From Symsagittifera roscoffensis (Eukaryota > Xenacoelomorpha > Acoela > Convolutidae): 64,000 nt of DNA. The notes beneath the pieces are model-generated. The model did no database searches, was not told where the DNA came from, and was given only the letters and a program-made list of their open reading frames with translations. Each line of letters starts with the position of its first letter. The stretch's first letter is position 1. Positions 1-11,892 of this stretch are shown one piece after another. A program made the position numbers and the translations under genes. The DNA lies in contig NC_087067.1 in NCBI RefSeq assembly GCF_963678635.1, positions 13,122,844 to 13,186,843 on the forward strand, given 5' to 3'.

Positions 1-338
1 CTTAGAACTACCTCAAGATGAAAACTTCGACTTTCAGTTTAGTGTTTTTTGACTGAGTACTTGCAAACAAATTTGCGGCTTTTTATAAACCAAAGCTTAG
101 TCGAGCCAGTCATGCTGCTCAACTACTTTAAAAACTGTTTGGCAAATGTCAGAAGCATGTAAGAAAAACATGAAGAAAACACTTGATCAGGTTAAGTTTC
201 AATGATCATCATCCGAAATATTATGATAATCGTATTTAAGCTTTGAAACGTTTTTTTTATGCCAAATTTACGTACAACGCACTTTCAAAGAATAGAAAAA
301 AAATGGTTACAACAAAACAACAAAAAAGACTTCTTGCC

Positions 339-420
339 CGCTGCGAGCAGGGTTCGAACCTACGAGGGAAAATCCCATTGGAATTCAAGTCCAACGCCTT
401 AACCACTCGGCCATCGCAGC
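339..420 (-). tRNA. tRNA-Ser (UGA)
   Basis: The acceptor stem GCTGCGA/TCGCAGC pairs fully, the discriminator is G, the anticodon stem is fully paired with anticodon TGA, and the T arm is GTAGG/CCTGC with one T-G wobble. The variable arm has one base changed (CTC where other units have CGC). A T6 run follows on the minus strand. Probably functional. Confidence 0.85.
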
Positions 421-1029
421 TGAGAGAGCTACATGACAGAAGAAAAACTAAGCCAGGGTTTCAACCAAAGCAAAAGTCGCCGTTACAAGTCTAAGTTTTT
501 AGAAAACACAACTTCTGTTTATTTTTAAAAGAAAACTGCTGCTTCTGAAAAAAAATTCCTCCAAAATTTTAGCTGAATTCTTTTGTCCGACAGTCCGCTT
601 TTTTTCCTAATTTTTTATTCAGTAAGATGTATATTTTTTGCGAGACCCTAATTAGGAAGGAAATCTTGTTGAAAAATGAAAGAAAACATTTGGGACTTAG
701 AACCAACTCAAACTGAAAACTTCGACTTTCAATTTAGTGTTTGTTGACTGACTACTAGCAAACAAATTTGCGGCTTTTTATAAACCAAAGCTTAGTCGAG
801 CCAGTCATGCTGCTCAACTACTTTAAAAACTGTTTGGCAAATGTCAGAAGCATGTAAGAAATACATGAAGAAAACACTTGATCAGGTTAAGTTTCAATGA
901 TCATCATCCGTAATTTGATGATAATCGTATTTAAGCTTAGAAACGTTTTTATGCCAAATTTACGTACAACGCACTTTCAAAGAATGAAAAAAAATGGTTA
1001 CAACAAAACAACAAAAAAGACTTCTTGCA

Positions 1030-1111
1030 CGCTTCGAGCAGGGTTCGAACCTACGCGGGAAAACCCCATTGGAATTCAAGTCCAACGCCTTAACCACTCG
1101 GCCATCGCAGC
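1030..1111 (-). tRNA. tRNA-Ser (UGA), variant with acceptor mismatch
   Basis: Same 82-nt frame and TGA anticodon, but the 3' acceptor strand reads TCGAAGC, leaving one mismatch in the stem, and the variable arm carries an extra C. A and B boxes are intact, so it could be transcribed; charging is uncertain. Confidence 0.65.
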
Positions 1112-1720
1112 TGAAAGCTCTAAGTGACCGAAGAAAAACTAAGCCAGGGTTTCAACCAAAGCAAAAGTCGCCGTTACAATCCTAAGTTTTTAGAAAACAC
1201 AACTTCTGTATATTTTTAAAAGAAAACTACTGCTTCTGAAAAAAAATTCCTCCAAAATTTTAGCTGAATTCTCTTGTCCGACAGTTCTCTTTCTTTTCCT
1301 ACTTTTTTGTTCAGTAAGAGGTATATTTTTGCGAGACCCTAATTAGGAAGGAAATCTTGTTGAAAAATGAAAGAAAACATTTGGGACTTAGAACCAACTC
1401 AAACTGAAAATTTCGACTTTCAATTTAGTGTTTGTTGACTGACTACTAGCAAACAAATTTGCGGCTTTTTATAAACCAAAGCTTAGTCGAGCCAGTCATG
1501 CTGCTCAACTACTTTAAAAACTGTTTGGCAAATGTCAGAAGCATGTAAGAAATACATGAAGAAAACACTTGATCAGGTTAAGTTTCAATGATCATCATCC
1601 GTAATTTGATGATAATCGTATTTAAGCTTAGAAACGTTTTTATGCCAAATTTACGTACAACGCACTTTCAAAGAATGAAAAAAAATGGTTACAACAAAAC
1701 AACAAAAAAGACTTCTTGCA

Positions 1721-1802
1721 CGCTTCGAGCAGGGTTCGAACCTACGCGGGAAAACCCCATTGCAATTCAAGTCCAACGCCTTAACCACTCGGCCATCGCA
1801 GC
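1721..1802 (-). tRNA. tRNA-Ser (UGA), doubly mismatched variant
   Basis: Carries the same acceptor mismatch as the unit to its left plus a G-G clash in the anticodon stem (TTGGA against TGCAA). Promoter boxes and terminator are kept. More likely a decaying copy than a working tRNA. Confidence 0.55.
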
Positions 1803-2383
1803 TGAAAGCTCTAAGTGACCGAAGAAAAACTAAGCCAGGGTTTCAACCAAAGCAAAAGTCGCCGTTACAAGTCTAAGTTTTTAGAAAACACAACTTCTGT
1901 ATATTTTTAAAAGAAAACTACTGCTTCTGAAAAAAAATTCCTCCAAAATTTTAGCTGAATTCTCTTGTCCGACAGTTCTCTTTCTTTTCCTACTTTTTTG
2001 TTCAGTAAGAGGTATATTTTTGCGAGACCCTAATTAGGAAGGAAATCTTGTTGAAAAATGTAAGAAAACATTTGGGACTTAGAACTAACTCAAACTGAAA
2101 ACTTCGACTTTCAGTTTAGTGTTTTTTGACTGACTACTAGCAAACAAATTTGCGGCTTTTTATAAACCAAAGCTTAGTCGAGCCAGTAATACTGCTCAAG
2201 TACTTTAAAAACTGTTTAGCAAATGTTAGAAGCAAAAAAAACACATGAAGAAAACACTTGATCAGGTTTAGTTTCATTGATCATCATCCAATCATGATAA
2301 TCGTATTTAACCATAGAAAAAAAATTTTGATGCCAAATATACGTCTAACCTACATTCAAAAAATGAAAAAAAAACTTCTTATC

Positions 2384-2465
2384 CGCTGCGAGAAGGGTTC
2401 AAACCTACGCGGCAAAATCCCATAGGATTTCAAGTCGAACGCCTTAATCACTTGGCCATTACAGC
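2384..2465 (-). pseudogene. tRNA-Ser pseudogene
   Basis: Length 82 with the TGA anticodon still readable, but the acceptor (GCTGTAA), D arm, anticodon stem (TTCGA/TCCTA) and T loop (GTTTGAAC, spoiling the B box) are all altered. The same degenerate unit recurs at 12474 and, less exactly, at 47133, each time as the rightmost unit of an array segment. Confidence 0.8.
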
Positions 2466-2700
2466 TGAACATTCACAGTGCAAGAAGAAATATTAACCCA
2501 GATATTTCCATCATTCTAAAGTCTGGAACGATCTAGATGTTTGTTTTGAAATAACAAATCCAAAACTTTCAATAAGATGAACTCAACTCAACTTCAAGGC
2601 TAAACTGCACCTGCCCACTTTTTGTCCAAAAATTTGCGTTCACAGATTAATTTCAGCCTGGAGCGAAACAACTAAGAACATCAACATTCATGCATATAAA

Positions 2701-3901
2701 AACCAACATCTTTTGAAAATCTAGGAGAAAAAGTTTTAATCAGGGCATTGACATTGGAAGTCAGAAAAGATGTTTTTATCTTAGGTCATATCCTCAATGT
2801 GCAGATTAATGAAAAAATTTGAAGGCTATAGTGATGTAGTATGATGCCGTTTATATTCTGCAGTGAGTCGATATGACGCGGATAAAAGTAATTTCGTGCA
2901 TTTTGTAAATTCTGTTCAATGACACTGTACCAATTTTACGAACACTGCGAGATTCAATGAGGACATTGACCGGACTGTCCGGGGAGTATGTGACATTCGA
3001 CCAGAATGGACAAAAATGCAGATTCAACAGAGTCGAAATTTTAGCAGCTAACCTTCCGAATTGACGGTTTTAAGAGATTAACAACGTTATGGGGACGATT
3101 AGTCAAACGGTGAAGGTCAAGATATTCTGGTATTTTGAAATTTTAAAAATTCGAAGTGATGACTTAATAATTCTGAGAAGCGTCAAAAGCGGCCATTTTG
3201 GAAGAAAGCCAGAATAAAAACACAACAACATCAGTTGCGTAGGCGATAACGACGAGAATTGTGATTGGAAAACAACAACAAATTGCAGGAGTAGCAGAGA
3301 CCGTTCCGATTTGCAACTATTGTGTCGCTACAATAGTTGCAAGGCCGTTGCGAACAACGGTGAAGGGTGGAAGACAGCCTTCCGGAAGGAAGATAAGGGT
3401 CTTGTTTCCCCGGATTCAAGAATCCGGAGGGGTCTCGGGATTGGAACTTATATCATTTTATACAAACTTTTAGCTTCCCTATTATGTCCTGAATTGAATT
3501 TAATTAACATCTGAATTCATTTTGCTAGGATGAGAAGCTAGGAGTTGGGGGAAGGGGTTGATCCATCTTCGATGGAGATGATGATTTTTATCTACTGAAC
3601 AAAAACAATAATAATTCAATAAATAGTAGTAGCCCTGTTTTTAGGAGTGACCTCGTGGTCTGGGCATACTGAGACCCAGCCATGAGCTCACTGTTTCTGC
3701 ATGTAATCTAGTTAATTTGAGTGTTTTGACCGAAGCCGAAAGCAGTAACGTTTTTGTCGACCCGATGTTAGAAAGACCACCAAAAGAACTGGCTTGGTAG
3801 AGAAGGTGAAAAGCATGTAGAGCTCTGTTTAGACGTTGGCCAGTCGTCTTAGAACCTAGCTTTATTTTTCGTCGATATTTATCTTCCGGGCGAATGTTAC
3901 A
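2701..3901 (+). repeat. 5' LTR of the retroelement, copy A
   Basis: About 1.2 kb that recurs at 12791-13990 and at 39424-40632 with roughly 1% difference, bounding the gag-pol body. The last bases are TGTTACA, and an AATAAA at 3618-3623 could serve as poly(A) signal. The first bases are not TG: the match to the 3' LTR starts at AACCAAC, a string also present in the host repeat (47452), so the true LTR start may be missing here. No protein gene is expected inside; the short open frames in it are chance. Confidence 0.75.
3311..3342. other. 13-bp perfect hairpin inside the LTR
   Basis: TTGCAACTATTGT and its exact reverse complement flank a 6-base loop GTCGCT. The hairpin is unchanged in the other two LTRs (13400-13431 and 40034-40065). 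It would fold in the LTR transcript; a role in packaging, transfer or termination is only a guess. Confidence 0.6.
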
Positions 3902-6896
3902 TAGATGTTTTTATGGCGCTCCTGGGTGTTAATCTTTTTTAACATCATGACCAGCAGAACCGTTAATGAGCACTCCGCGCCGAGCGGATGCACACATTAA
4001 CGCCCTTAATAGGCCTAAACCGCCGGTGCAGAAGGTTAGTTAGGAACGCGGAAGCCTTCCGGATTACCGTGAATAGATTTTTAACCTAGTTAAGACCGAA
4101 AATTCACGAACCAGGAAGGGTGGGGGGATCGGCCATCCCCTCGTTCCCTGAGAGGTTTGTGACCAAAAACACTTAAAGATATATATAAAACCAAACAAAA
4201 AGTAGTATAGTAGCCAAGAAAAACAAAAAACAAAAAATAACCGAAAAAACCAAAAACAGTAAAAAAAAAAAGTAAAAAAAAATCAGTAGAAATCATCCCC
4301 CCCGACAAGATGTGTTCCGACCCCCCGTTTGTTGTTGATAGATATATTGTTGTTACAGGCATTTATATCAGTCAGGATCGTTCCGATCAATTTTGTGGCC
4401 CGTTTGTGAGGCTTGTACTATAGGGTTATTTGAGCATTTAAGCACGTTAATGATAAATTGCGCTCAATCCGGAAGGGTCTGCTGATTTGCGCTCAATCCG
4501 GAGGGGTCTTGGGAGAAGACTGATCCGGCAAGCAGTACAAGGAGCAACAAGAAAGGGCTCAACGACAACAACAATCGACTGTTGGGTATCGTTAACAAGT
4601 TTTGTATCCCTTTTGGTACAAAAATTAGGATAGTAATCTGTGGGGGGCTCGACAGTGCTGCACTGTAGTGACCCTTCACCGAACTACGAATATCCGAGTT
4701 AAGCACCTTAATTCGGATATTAAACAAACCCGGAGGGGTATATTATTACTAATATTATTACTTATATAGCCTATATTAATACTCCTATATCGTTTTTCAG
4801 AGAAAAACACAGAAAACAGACCGGTTTTTAGGGTCAAAATAGCGATATTTTAATCCCCCCACAAATCGCGATTTTTGAGATATCGATAATTTTGAAACGG
4901 AAAAAAGCGCTAGATTAGTGTGTTACATCGTAACTGCACTACTATAATAGATAGAACCGGTTAAGTTTAGTTCGGAAGTGGTTGGAACTATTTTGGAACC
5001 AAAAACCGAATTTTCGTGATTTTTGAAGAAACGGAACATTATAAATTCAGAAAATTTTTTGAAATTTTTGAGTTGGGACAGTAAAAATAGTTGTTCGGAC
5101 AACGTCCACTAATGAATCTACAAGTTTTAAAACCCGCTACCCGAAAGCCTTCCGAGTTGCAGAGAGATCGAACTTAACGTGTTTGATTTGGTGGATTCAT
5201 CAATCCGGAGGGGTACAGGTAACATAGTTTTTCGCAAACTTTTTCAACTAAAGCGTTTTAGATTGGGTTTTTTGCACTGAACTAGAAGAGTATAGGCCTT
5301 CTGAGCTCGGATCAATAATTTTTAGGTCGAAAAGAACAGAATTGCGGAAAAAGTTAGGCGGAACCTATAAGAGAGAAATTTCTTGACTTAAGAAAAAAGA
5401 CGTTTTGGTTAATAACTTTGGAACTACTGGGCAGATCCAGTTGATCTAGTTCCAATAGATCAGAAATTAGCTGAGCTTACTGATAGGAACAAAAGTTTTT
5501 CGGAAAAAGGAAGCGTGAAAATTTTTTGAGATTGTTTTTAACAAATTCACCAATTTGAAGGGGGGTACCCCTCACGTTTTATAATTTTTTTTAAGGAAAG
5601 CCCTTACACCCCTACCAAAAGGTAATAGCGGTTGAAAAAGTACCTTTAGGCTCTTCTAGACGAAAAGGGAAAGCTAAAGGCTCAAGAAAACCTTAATCGA
5701 GCCGAAGTTAGGCTAGCGATAAGACACTTCACCGTTAGCGTGAATTATCAAATAAGAGGTTTAACTTCAATCCGGAAGGGTCTAGGAAAAGATCACATAC
5801 CCTTCCTAGTTAATTTAAAAAGCATAATAGCATCGGAGAACGTATCCGGAGGGGTATAGTTTGAAAATAAAGGAAATCTTCGAAAAGCTACTTTTACAAA
5901 ACCAGAGGGCTCCCAATCCGGATGGGTACAAATTTTTTCAAATTCGGAGGGGTCCCAATCCGGAGGGGTCTTGTTTTCACAAAACCGGAGGGGTCCCAAT
6001 CCAGAGGGGTCTTATATTTGCTAACTCAGAGGTGTCCCAATCCGGAGGGGTCTAAATTTTGCCAATCCGGAGGGGTCTCAGTTTTGCCAATCCGGAAGGG
6101 TCCTATTTTTGCCAATCCGGAGGGGTATTATTTTATTAAAGGACTTAGGTAAACAGAAGAAAGACTACAGTGAGAGGTATTAGGCTATTAGCAGACAGGC
6201 TAGGAATCAGTGACTGCACTGGTAACTTGCTTTCAATAAAGACCAGACCAAAACAAAACAGGTCCGAACTCGGATATTCGCGACACTAAGTCTAAACTAA
6301 AAGGAGCGTAATTAATTGGTGTGGATTGAAACCCAATACGTTTTTGTGAAAAGTGACTGCCCTGAGGATTTTAGTAGGTCTAGCTCGGGCAGTCCAAAAG
6401 CAGATAGGTAACACAGTACTCGGTGGGTGCAATAGACGCCCACTTGAGAAAATTACTGCCTTCAAAGTTTTGTCTGTTTGGTGCAGCACCAAGGAGGGAA
6501 AGCTTTTTCTTTAAAATATAAGTTCGACTATTGTACTGCGACCGACTGAAAGTACCACACACATACGTTTTTCATAGAGGTAATCTTATTCTGTAAGAAA
6601 TTTTTTTTTGATTTTAAATCAATATAATTTGGGCTTGATTAGGTAGTGAGTACACTACCTTTTAAATTGACTGATATCATCATATTGTGCTAGTACTCAA
6701 ATCTTAGGACCGATAATCGGTTAGTGTGAATAAATCAGATACAAGCTGTACTCTGATAACATACAGGGATTCGTGGTCACTATTTAATAGAACCTTGTGA
6801 AATTTATTGTGTTGTGTCATAATTATTGATAGTCAAACTATAAGGTCACTAGCAATCGAATTGAGTGTAAAGGCATTAAGAAGTGACAAATTGAGA
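3902..6896 (+). other. Long untranslated leader of the retroelement, copy A
   Basis: About 3 kb between the LTR and the first gag ATG with no plausible coding frame. A possible primer-binding site starts with TGGCGCTCCTGGG at about 3914, 12 bases past the LTR end; I cannot name the primer tRNA. The leader is studded with the motif AATCCGGAGGGGTC (single copies near 4464, 4494, 4729, 5201, 5768 and 5843, then a dense cluster at 5910-6130). Copies B and C carry near-identical leader sequence. Confidence 0.6.
5910..6130 (+). repeat. Cluster of CCGGAGGGGT motifs in the leader, copy A
   Basis: About eleven imperfect copies of CAATCCGGAGGGGTC within 220 bp, separated by short AT-rich spacers such as TAAATTTTGC. 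The copies differ by one or two bases (GGATGGGT, GGAAGGGT, CAGAGGGGT). An open frame across it only reflects the repeat. Confidence 0.75.
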
Positions 6897-7457
6897 ATGA
6901 GTCTAGACAAGTCAAGGATACCTAAACGAGGTAATAGCTCTAGGAAATTCATACCTAAAAAGCAAAGAAAAACAATGACCGACCCTTTTGTGGATCGGAT
7001 CAAACGAGCCCGGACCGACAAAGGGGAGACGGTTTCAGGCAGAATGGTTGAAACTAGGAGTCAGAAATCCTCAGAAGAACGAAAAGCTATGTTAGAAGTG
7101 GAGGTCCATACGGAACAGGCCATGAATGAGAACCAGGAAGTACATGGACCGGAGGGGAGAGGCAGAAGGCAGGCGAGTGAACCTACTCCGGTAGAACAAG
7201 GCCATGATTTTGCCACTTCCACCGGCGGGACATTGGACCGAGAGGAGATGTCGGAACTGTCCGACATCTCAACTGAAATAGTGGCAACTAGAAGATCCCC
7301 AACAGACAACACCATGATGGCAGGCGGGACTGAGAAACAAACAACGTCTTCATCGTTCTCAGAAAGAATGAGAAACACCTTAGGAAACATTTTTCCATTC
7401 ACTATGGGAGTGGGCACAGGAAAAGAAGGTGAATCCCAGGAGGAAGAAGAAGATTAA
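6897..7457 (+). pseudogene. gag N-terminal part, copy A
   Basis: Begins MSLDKSRIPKRG and is rich in basic, then acidic and Ser/Thr stretches, ending in a run of Glu before TAA at 7455. The TAA is in frame with the following gag segment and is also present in copies B and C (17528, 23520), so it arose before the duplications, or is read through. It differs from copy B by a handful of bases. The ATG was chosen because it is the first in this frame conserved in all copies. Confidence 0.6.
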
Positions 7458-7466
7458 GACGAGCAA

Positions 7467-8640
7467 GTGGATTTTGGATCTCAAGTCAGCCTCAATAGTT
7501 CGACCCAGGGGAATGAGGCATACGTCGAAAGAGAGACTGGAACCATGAACAAATTTGGTGTGGTGAGAACGATAAGCAAAGATGCAAACACACCAGGCCA
7601 GTCGAGAGGCTTAGCGATTATGACAAATTCAGAGCCGCGAACTGGGGAGAGTAGAAACAAAGGGCTAGGCAACGCATTGGCGGATCCTGAAGTGGATAAT
7701 GAAAAGACATCGAGACAGAAAGTAAAAGCCCGAATCTCGACCAGCACGAAGCTACCTGGGACCGACAGGGCGACACCGCCACTAGTGACGCCACTCGTAG
7801 ATAACGGGGCAGCATTAGAAGAATCCTTGAACAACATAGTGGGCAGTATAGGAGAACAAAACGAACAGATGTCCTTAAGAATGAGTGAACTAGAAAGAGC
7901 AGTTCACATTGAGAGAGAAAGTCTACGGGAAGAAATAAACCGCAATAGACAAGAAGTTGGTAGGAGCAAAAAACGCTTGAAAGAAAGAACGGACGAGCAC
8001 ATAGCGAAGAACTTGTTGTGAATGACAAGAGAAGCGGAGCAGAGAGAGTTACGCTTAAGAGACGACATGGAGAAGTTAAGAATTCAGCAAGAGCAGTCTC
8101 TTGGGACTCTTGACACAAAGATAGATGCGATGATGAAGAGGCGAACTCAGGCTATCATGGATAGGTTGGAAGGGCTACTAGGCAGCAAGAGTGGACCAAA
8201 AGAAGGGGAACCGAACTCGGGAGGTCCCAGCAGGGAGCCGAAGGTGAACTTCAATGACCATCAAAGGAGGAGGACATATGGATCTACTAGAGGTAGGGGC
8301 AGTTCATCAGGCTACGCCACAAGGGATAATAGAACATGGGGCCCGAACAGTAGAGCAAGTTCAACGGGGAACAGACAGACCTCTAAAGAACGAACGACGC
8401 AAGGCACACATGCGACTGGGAGAGGTGATTCCCGTAACAGGAGACATGCGAGCCCAGGGAGGAGTCATGTGGGCCAAGGGGGAAACACTCACGGCGATTC
8501 GGATTGCAGGGATGCACCGAATACAGAGCCTTTGACAAGGTGTGATGACACTCAGGCGGGGCACTCGAGAGATGCCACGGCAATGGCCACAGCCTTTGAA
8601 CCCCTAAACAGGTCTTTAGAGACATTCCTTACAAGATTGT
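7467..8640 (+). pseudogene. gag middle part, copy A, truncated
   Basis: Same frame as the preceding segment, beginning just past the shared TAA. It has a second stop private to this copy: CGA, kept in copies B and C, is TGA at 8019-8021. The part covers a Ser/Thr/Pro-rich region, a long coiled coil (QNEQMSLRMSELERAV and onward) and an Arg/Gly-rich basic stretch. At 8640 the frame is cut by the duplication junction, so the capsid-like region and both zinc knuckles are missing. It cannot encode a working Gag. Confidence 0.7.
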
Positions 8641-9027
8641 AAAGGTCCAAAAAATCTTGTTGAAAAGAGTAAAAAATATTTGGACTTAGGACTAACTCAA
8701 ACTGAAAACTTCGACTTTCGGTTTGGTGTTTTTTGACTGCCTACTAGCAAACAAAACGCTTGGTTAGAAATTGCGGCTTCTTGTAAACGAAAGCTTGGTC
8801 GAGACAGTCATGCTGCTCAATTACTTTAAAATTTGTTTGTCGAATGTCAGAAGCATGCAAAAAATACATGAAGAAAACACTTGATCAGGTTTAACTTCAA
8901 TGCTCATCATCCAAAAATTTATGATAATCGTGTTTAAGCTTTGAAACGTATTTTTAATGCCAAATATACGTACAACTTACTTTCAAAAAATGGAAAAACA
9001 TAGTTACAATAAAATAGACTTCTTGGC

Positions 9028-9110
9028 CGCTGCGAGCAGGGTTCGAACCTACGCGGGTAAAATCCCATTGGATTTCAAGTCCAACGCCTTAACCACTCGG
9101 CCATCGCAGC
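9028..9110 (-). tRNA. tRNA-Ser (UGA)
   Basis: Fully paired acceptor and anticodon stems with loop CTTGAAA. It is 83 nt because of one extra T in the variable arm. The downstream terminator is weaker (TTTT). Its unit flanks are the most divergent of this segment. Probably functional. Confidence 0.8.
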
Positions 9111-9734
9111 TGAACGTTCACGGTGAAAGAAGAAAAAATAACCCAGGGATTCAAACAAAGCGAAAGACGACTTAACAAGTCTAGCTTCTTAGAAAACAAA
9201 ACTTCTGTATAATTTTTAAAAGAAAACCGCTGCCTATGAAAAAAACGTCCTTCAAAATTTTAGCTCAATTCTTTTGTCCGACAGTCCGTTTTTGTTCCAA
9301 CTTCTTTATTCAGTGAGAGGTATAATTTTTACAAGACCCTAATCATGAAGGAACTCTTGTTGAAAAGAGTAAAAAATATTTGGGATTTAGAATTAACTTA
9401 AAATGAAAACTTCGACTTTCGGTTTGGTGTTTTTTGACTGACTATTAGCAAACAAAATGCTTGGTTAAAAATTGCGGCTTTTTATAAACGAAAGCTTAGT
9501 CGAGCCACTCATGCTGCTCAATTACTTTAAAAACTGTTTGGCGAATGTCAGAAGCATGTAAGCAAATACATGAAGAAAACACTTGATCAGGTTAAATTTC
9601 AATGATCATCATCCGAAACAAAATGATAGCCGTATTTAAGCTATGAAACGTTTTTTGTGCCAAATTTACGTAGAACGCAATTTCAAAGAATGTAAAAAAA
9701 GGTTACAACAAAACAACAAATAAAACTTCTTGCC

Positions 9735-9816
9735 CGCTGCGAGCAGGGTTCGAACCTACGCGGGAAACTCCCATTGGGTTTCAAGTCCAACGCCTTAGCC
9801 ACTCGGCCATCGCAGC
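9735..9816 (-). tRNA. tRNA-Ser (UGA), variant
   Basis: Acceptor and T arm are intact. The anticodon stem has an A-C mismatch next to the loop (TTGGA/CCCAA), and the D arm has one change (GGCTAAGG where others have GGTTAAGG). TTTT terminator present. Confidence 0.65.
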
Positions 9817-10429
9817 TGAGAGAGCTACATGACAGAAGAAAAACTAAGCCAGGGTTTCAACCAAAGCAAAAGTCACCGTTACAAGTCTAAGTTTTTAGAA
9901 AACACAACTTCTGTATATTTTTAAAAGAAAACTGCTGCTTCTGAAAGTAAATTCCTACAAAATTTTAGCTGAATTCTTTTGTCCGACAGTCCGCTTTCTT
10001 TTCCTACTTTTTTATTCAGTAAGAGGTATATTTTTGCGAGACCCTAATTAGGAAGGAAATCTTGTTGAAAATGGTAGGAAAACATTTGGGACTTAGAACT
10101 ACCTCAAGATGAAAACTTCGACTTTCAGTTTAGTGTTTTTTGACTCAGTACTTGCAAACAAATTTGCGGCTTTTTATAAACCAAAGCTTAGTCGAGCCAG
10201 TCATGCTGCTCAACTACTTTAAAAACTGTTTGGCAAATGTCAGAAGCTTGTAAGAAAAACATGAAGAAAACACTTGATCAGGTTAAGTTTCAATGATCAT
10301 CATCCGAAATATTATGATAATCGTATTTAAGCTTTGAAACGTTTTTTTTATGCCAAATTTACGTACAACGCACTTTCAAAGAATAGAAAAAAAATGGTTA
10401 CAACAAAACAACAAAAAAGACTTCTTGCC

Positions 10430-10511
10430 CGCTGCGAGCAGGGTTCGAACCTACGAGGGAAAATCCCATTGGAATTCAAGTCCAACGCCTTAACCACTCG
10501 GCCATCGCAGC
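10430..10511 (-). tRNA. tRNA-Ser (UGA)
   Basis: Identical to the copy at 339-420, its duplication partner, including the changed variable-arm base. All stems pair and a T6 run follows. Confidence 0.85.
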
Positions 10512-11119
10512 TGAGAGAGCTACATGACAGAAGAAAAACTAAGCCAGGGTTTCAACCAAAGCAAAAGTCGCCGTTACAAGTCTAAGTTTTTAGAAAACAC
10601 AACTTCTGTTTATTTTTAAAAGAAAACTGCTGCTTCTGAAAAAAAATTCCTCCAAAATTTTAGCTGAATTCTTTTGTCCGACAGTCCGCTTTTTTTCCTA
10701 ATTTTTTATTCAGTAAGATGTATATTTTTTGCGAGACCCTAATTAGGAAGGAAATCTTGTTGAAAAATGAAAGAAAACATTTGGGACTTAGAACCAACTC
10801 AAACTGAAAACTTCGACTTTCAATTTAGTGTTTGTTGACTGACTACTAGCAAACAAATTTGCGGCTTTTTATAAACCAAAGCTTGGTCGAGCCAGTCATG
10901 CTGCTCAACTTCTTAAAAAACTGTTTGGCAAATGTCAGAAGCATGTAAGAAATACATGAAGAAAACACTTGATCAGGTTAAGTTTCAATGATCATCATCC
11001 GTAATTTGATGATAATCGTATTTAAGCTTAGAAACGTTTTTATGCCAAATTTACGTAGAACGCAATTTCAAAGAATGTAAAAAAAGGTTACAACAAAACA
11101 ACAAATAAAACTTCTTGCC

Positions 11120-11201
11120 CGCTGCGAGCAGGGTTCGAACCTACGCGGGAAACTCCCATTGGGTTTCAAGTCCAACGCCTTAACCACTCGGCCATCGCAG
11201 C
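11120..11201 (-). tRNA. tRNA-Ser (UGA), variant
   Basis: Has the A-C anticodon-stem mismatch of the copy at 9735 but a normal D arm. Its partner position in segment I (1030) carries a different variant, so units were exchanged by conversion or unequal crossing-over after the duplication. Confidence 0.65.
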
Positions 11202-11810
11202 TGAGAGAGCTACATGACAGAAGAAAAACTAAGCCAGGGTTTCAACCAAAGCAAAAGTCACCGTTACAAGTCTAAGTTTTTAGAAAACACAACTTCTGTA
11301 TATTTTTAAAAGAAAACTGCTGCTTCTGAAAGTAAATTCCTACAAAATTTTAGCTGAATTCTTTTGTCCGACAGTCCGCTTTTTTTCCTAATTTTTTATT
11401 CAGTAAGATGTATATTTTTTGCGAGACCCTAATTAGGAAGGAAATCTTGTTGAAAAATGAAAGAAAACATTTGGGACTTAGAACCAACTGAAACTGAAAA
11501 CTTCGACTTTCAATTTAGTGTTTGTTGACTGACTACTAGCAAACAAATTTGCGGCTTTTTATAAACCAAAGCTTGGTCGAGCCAGTCATGCTGCTCAACT
11601 ACTTTAAAAACTGTTTGGCAAATGTCAGAAGCATGTAAGAAATACATGAAGAAAACACTTGATCAGGTTAAGTTTCAATGATCATCATCCGTAATTTGAT
11701 GATAATCGTATTTAAGCTTAGAAACGTTTTTTTGCCAAATTTACGTACAACGCACTTTCAAAGAATGAAAAAAAATGGTTACAACAAAACAACAAAAAAG
11801 ACTTCTTGCA

Positions 11811-11892
11811 CGCTTCGAGCAGGGTTCGAACCTACGCGGGAAAATCCCATTGCAATTCAAGTCCAACGCCTTAACCACTCGGCCATCGCAGC
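11811..11892 (-). tRNA. tRNA-Ser (UGA), doubly mismatched variant
   Basis: Partner of 1721-1802 with the same acceptor and anticodon-stem mismatches; it differs by one variable-arm base. Probably non-functional although promoter boxes remain. Confidence 0.55.

Larger units (their letters stand above)
1..2700. repeat. tRNA-Ser tandem array, segment I (copy A)
   Basis: Four head-to-tail units with tRNA starts 691, 691 and 663 bp apart. Each unit holds one minus-strand tRNA-Ser-like gene of 82 nt embedded in conserved flanks, so the whole unit and not just the tRNA was amplified. In a typical unit the minus strand shows an A box (TGGCCGAGTGG), a B box (GGTTCGAACCC), anticodon TGA in the loop CTTGAAA/T, a long class-II variable arm, and a T-run pol III terminator about 9 nt past the 3' end. 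The last unit is divergent. The stretch matches 10092-12790 almost base for base, because it is the first copy of a roughly 10-kb tandem duplication that begins left of the window. I see no protein gene in it. Confidence 0.9.

Noticed and set aside
243-494. Open frames of 60-83 codons crossing each tRNA unit on the plus strand (for example MVTTKQQKRLLAR...)
   Set aside because: They read antisense through the tRNA gene, recur only because the unit is repeated, and change length with single-base indels between units.
3261-3514. Frames of 67-70 codons inside the LTRs
   Set aside because: Present only as part of the conserved LTR, overlapping each other in different frames and crossing the hairpin.
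4090-4362. Minus-strand hydrophobic frame of 90 codons considered as a membrane protein
   Set aside because: Its Phe-rich stretch is the complement of an A-rich tract, and copy B disrupts it with an indel.
5861-6152. Open frames across the CCGGAGGGGT cluster on both strands
   Set aside because: They are translations of a short DNA repeat; the protein repeat follows the nucleotide repeat and no start or codon bias supports them.
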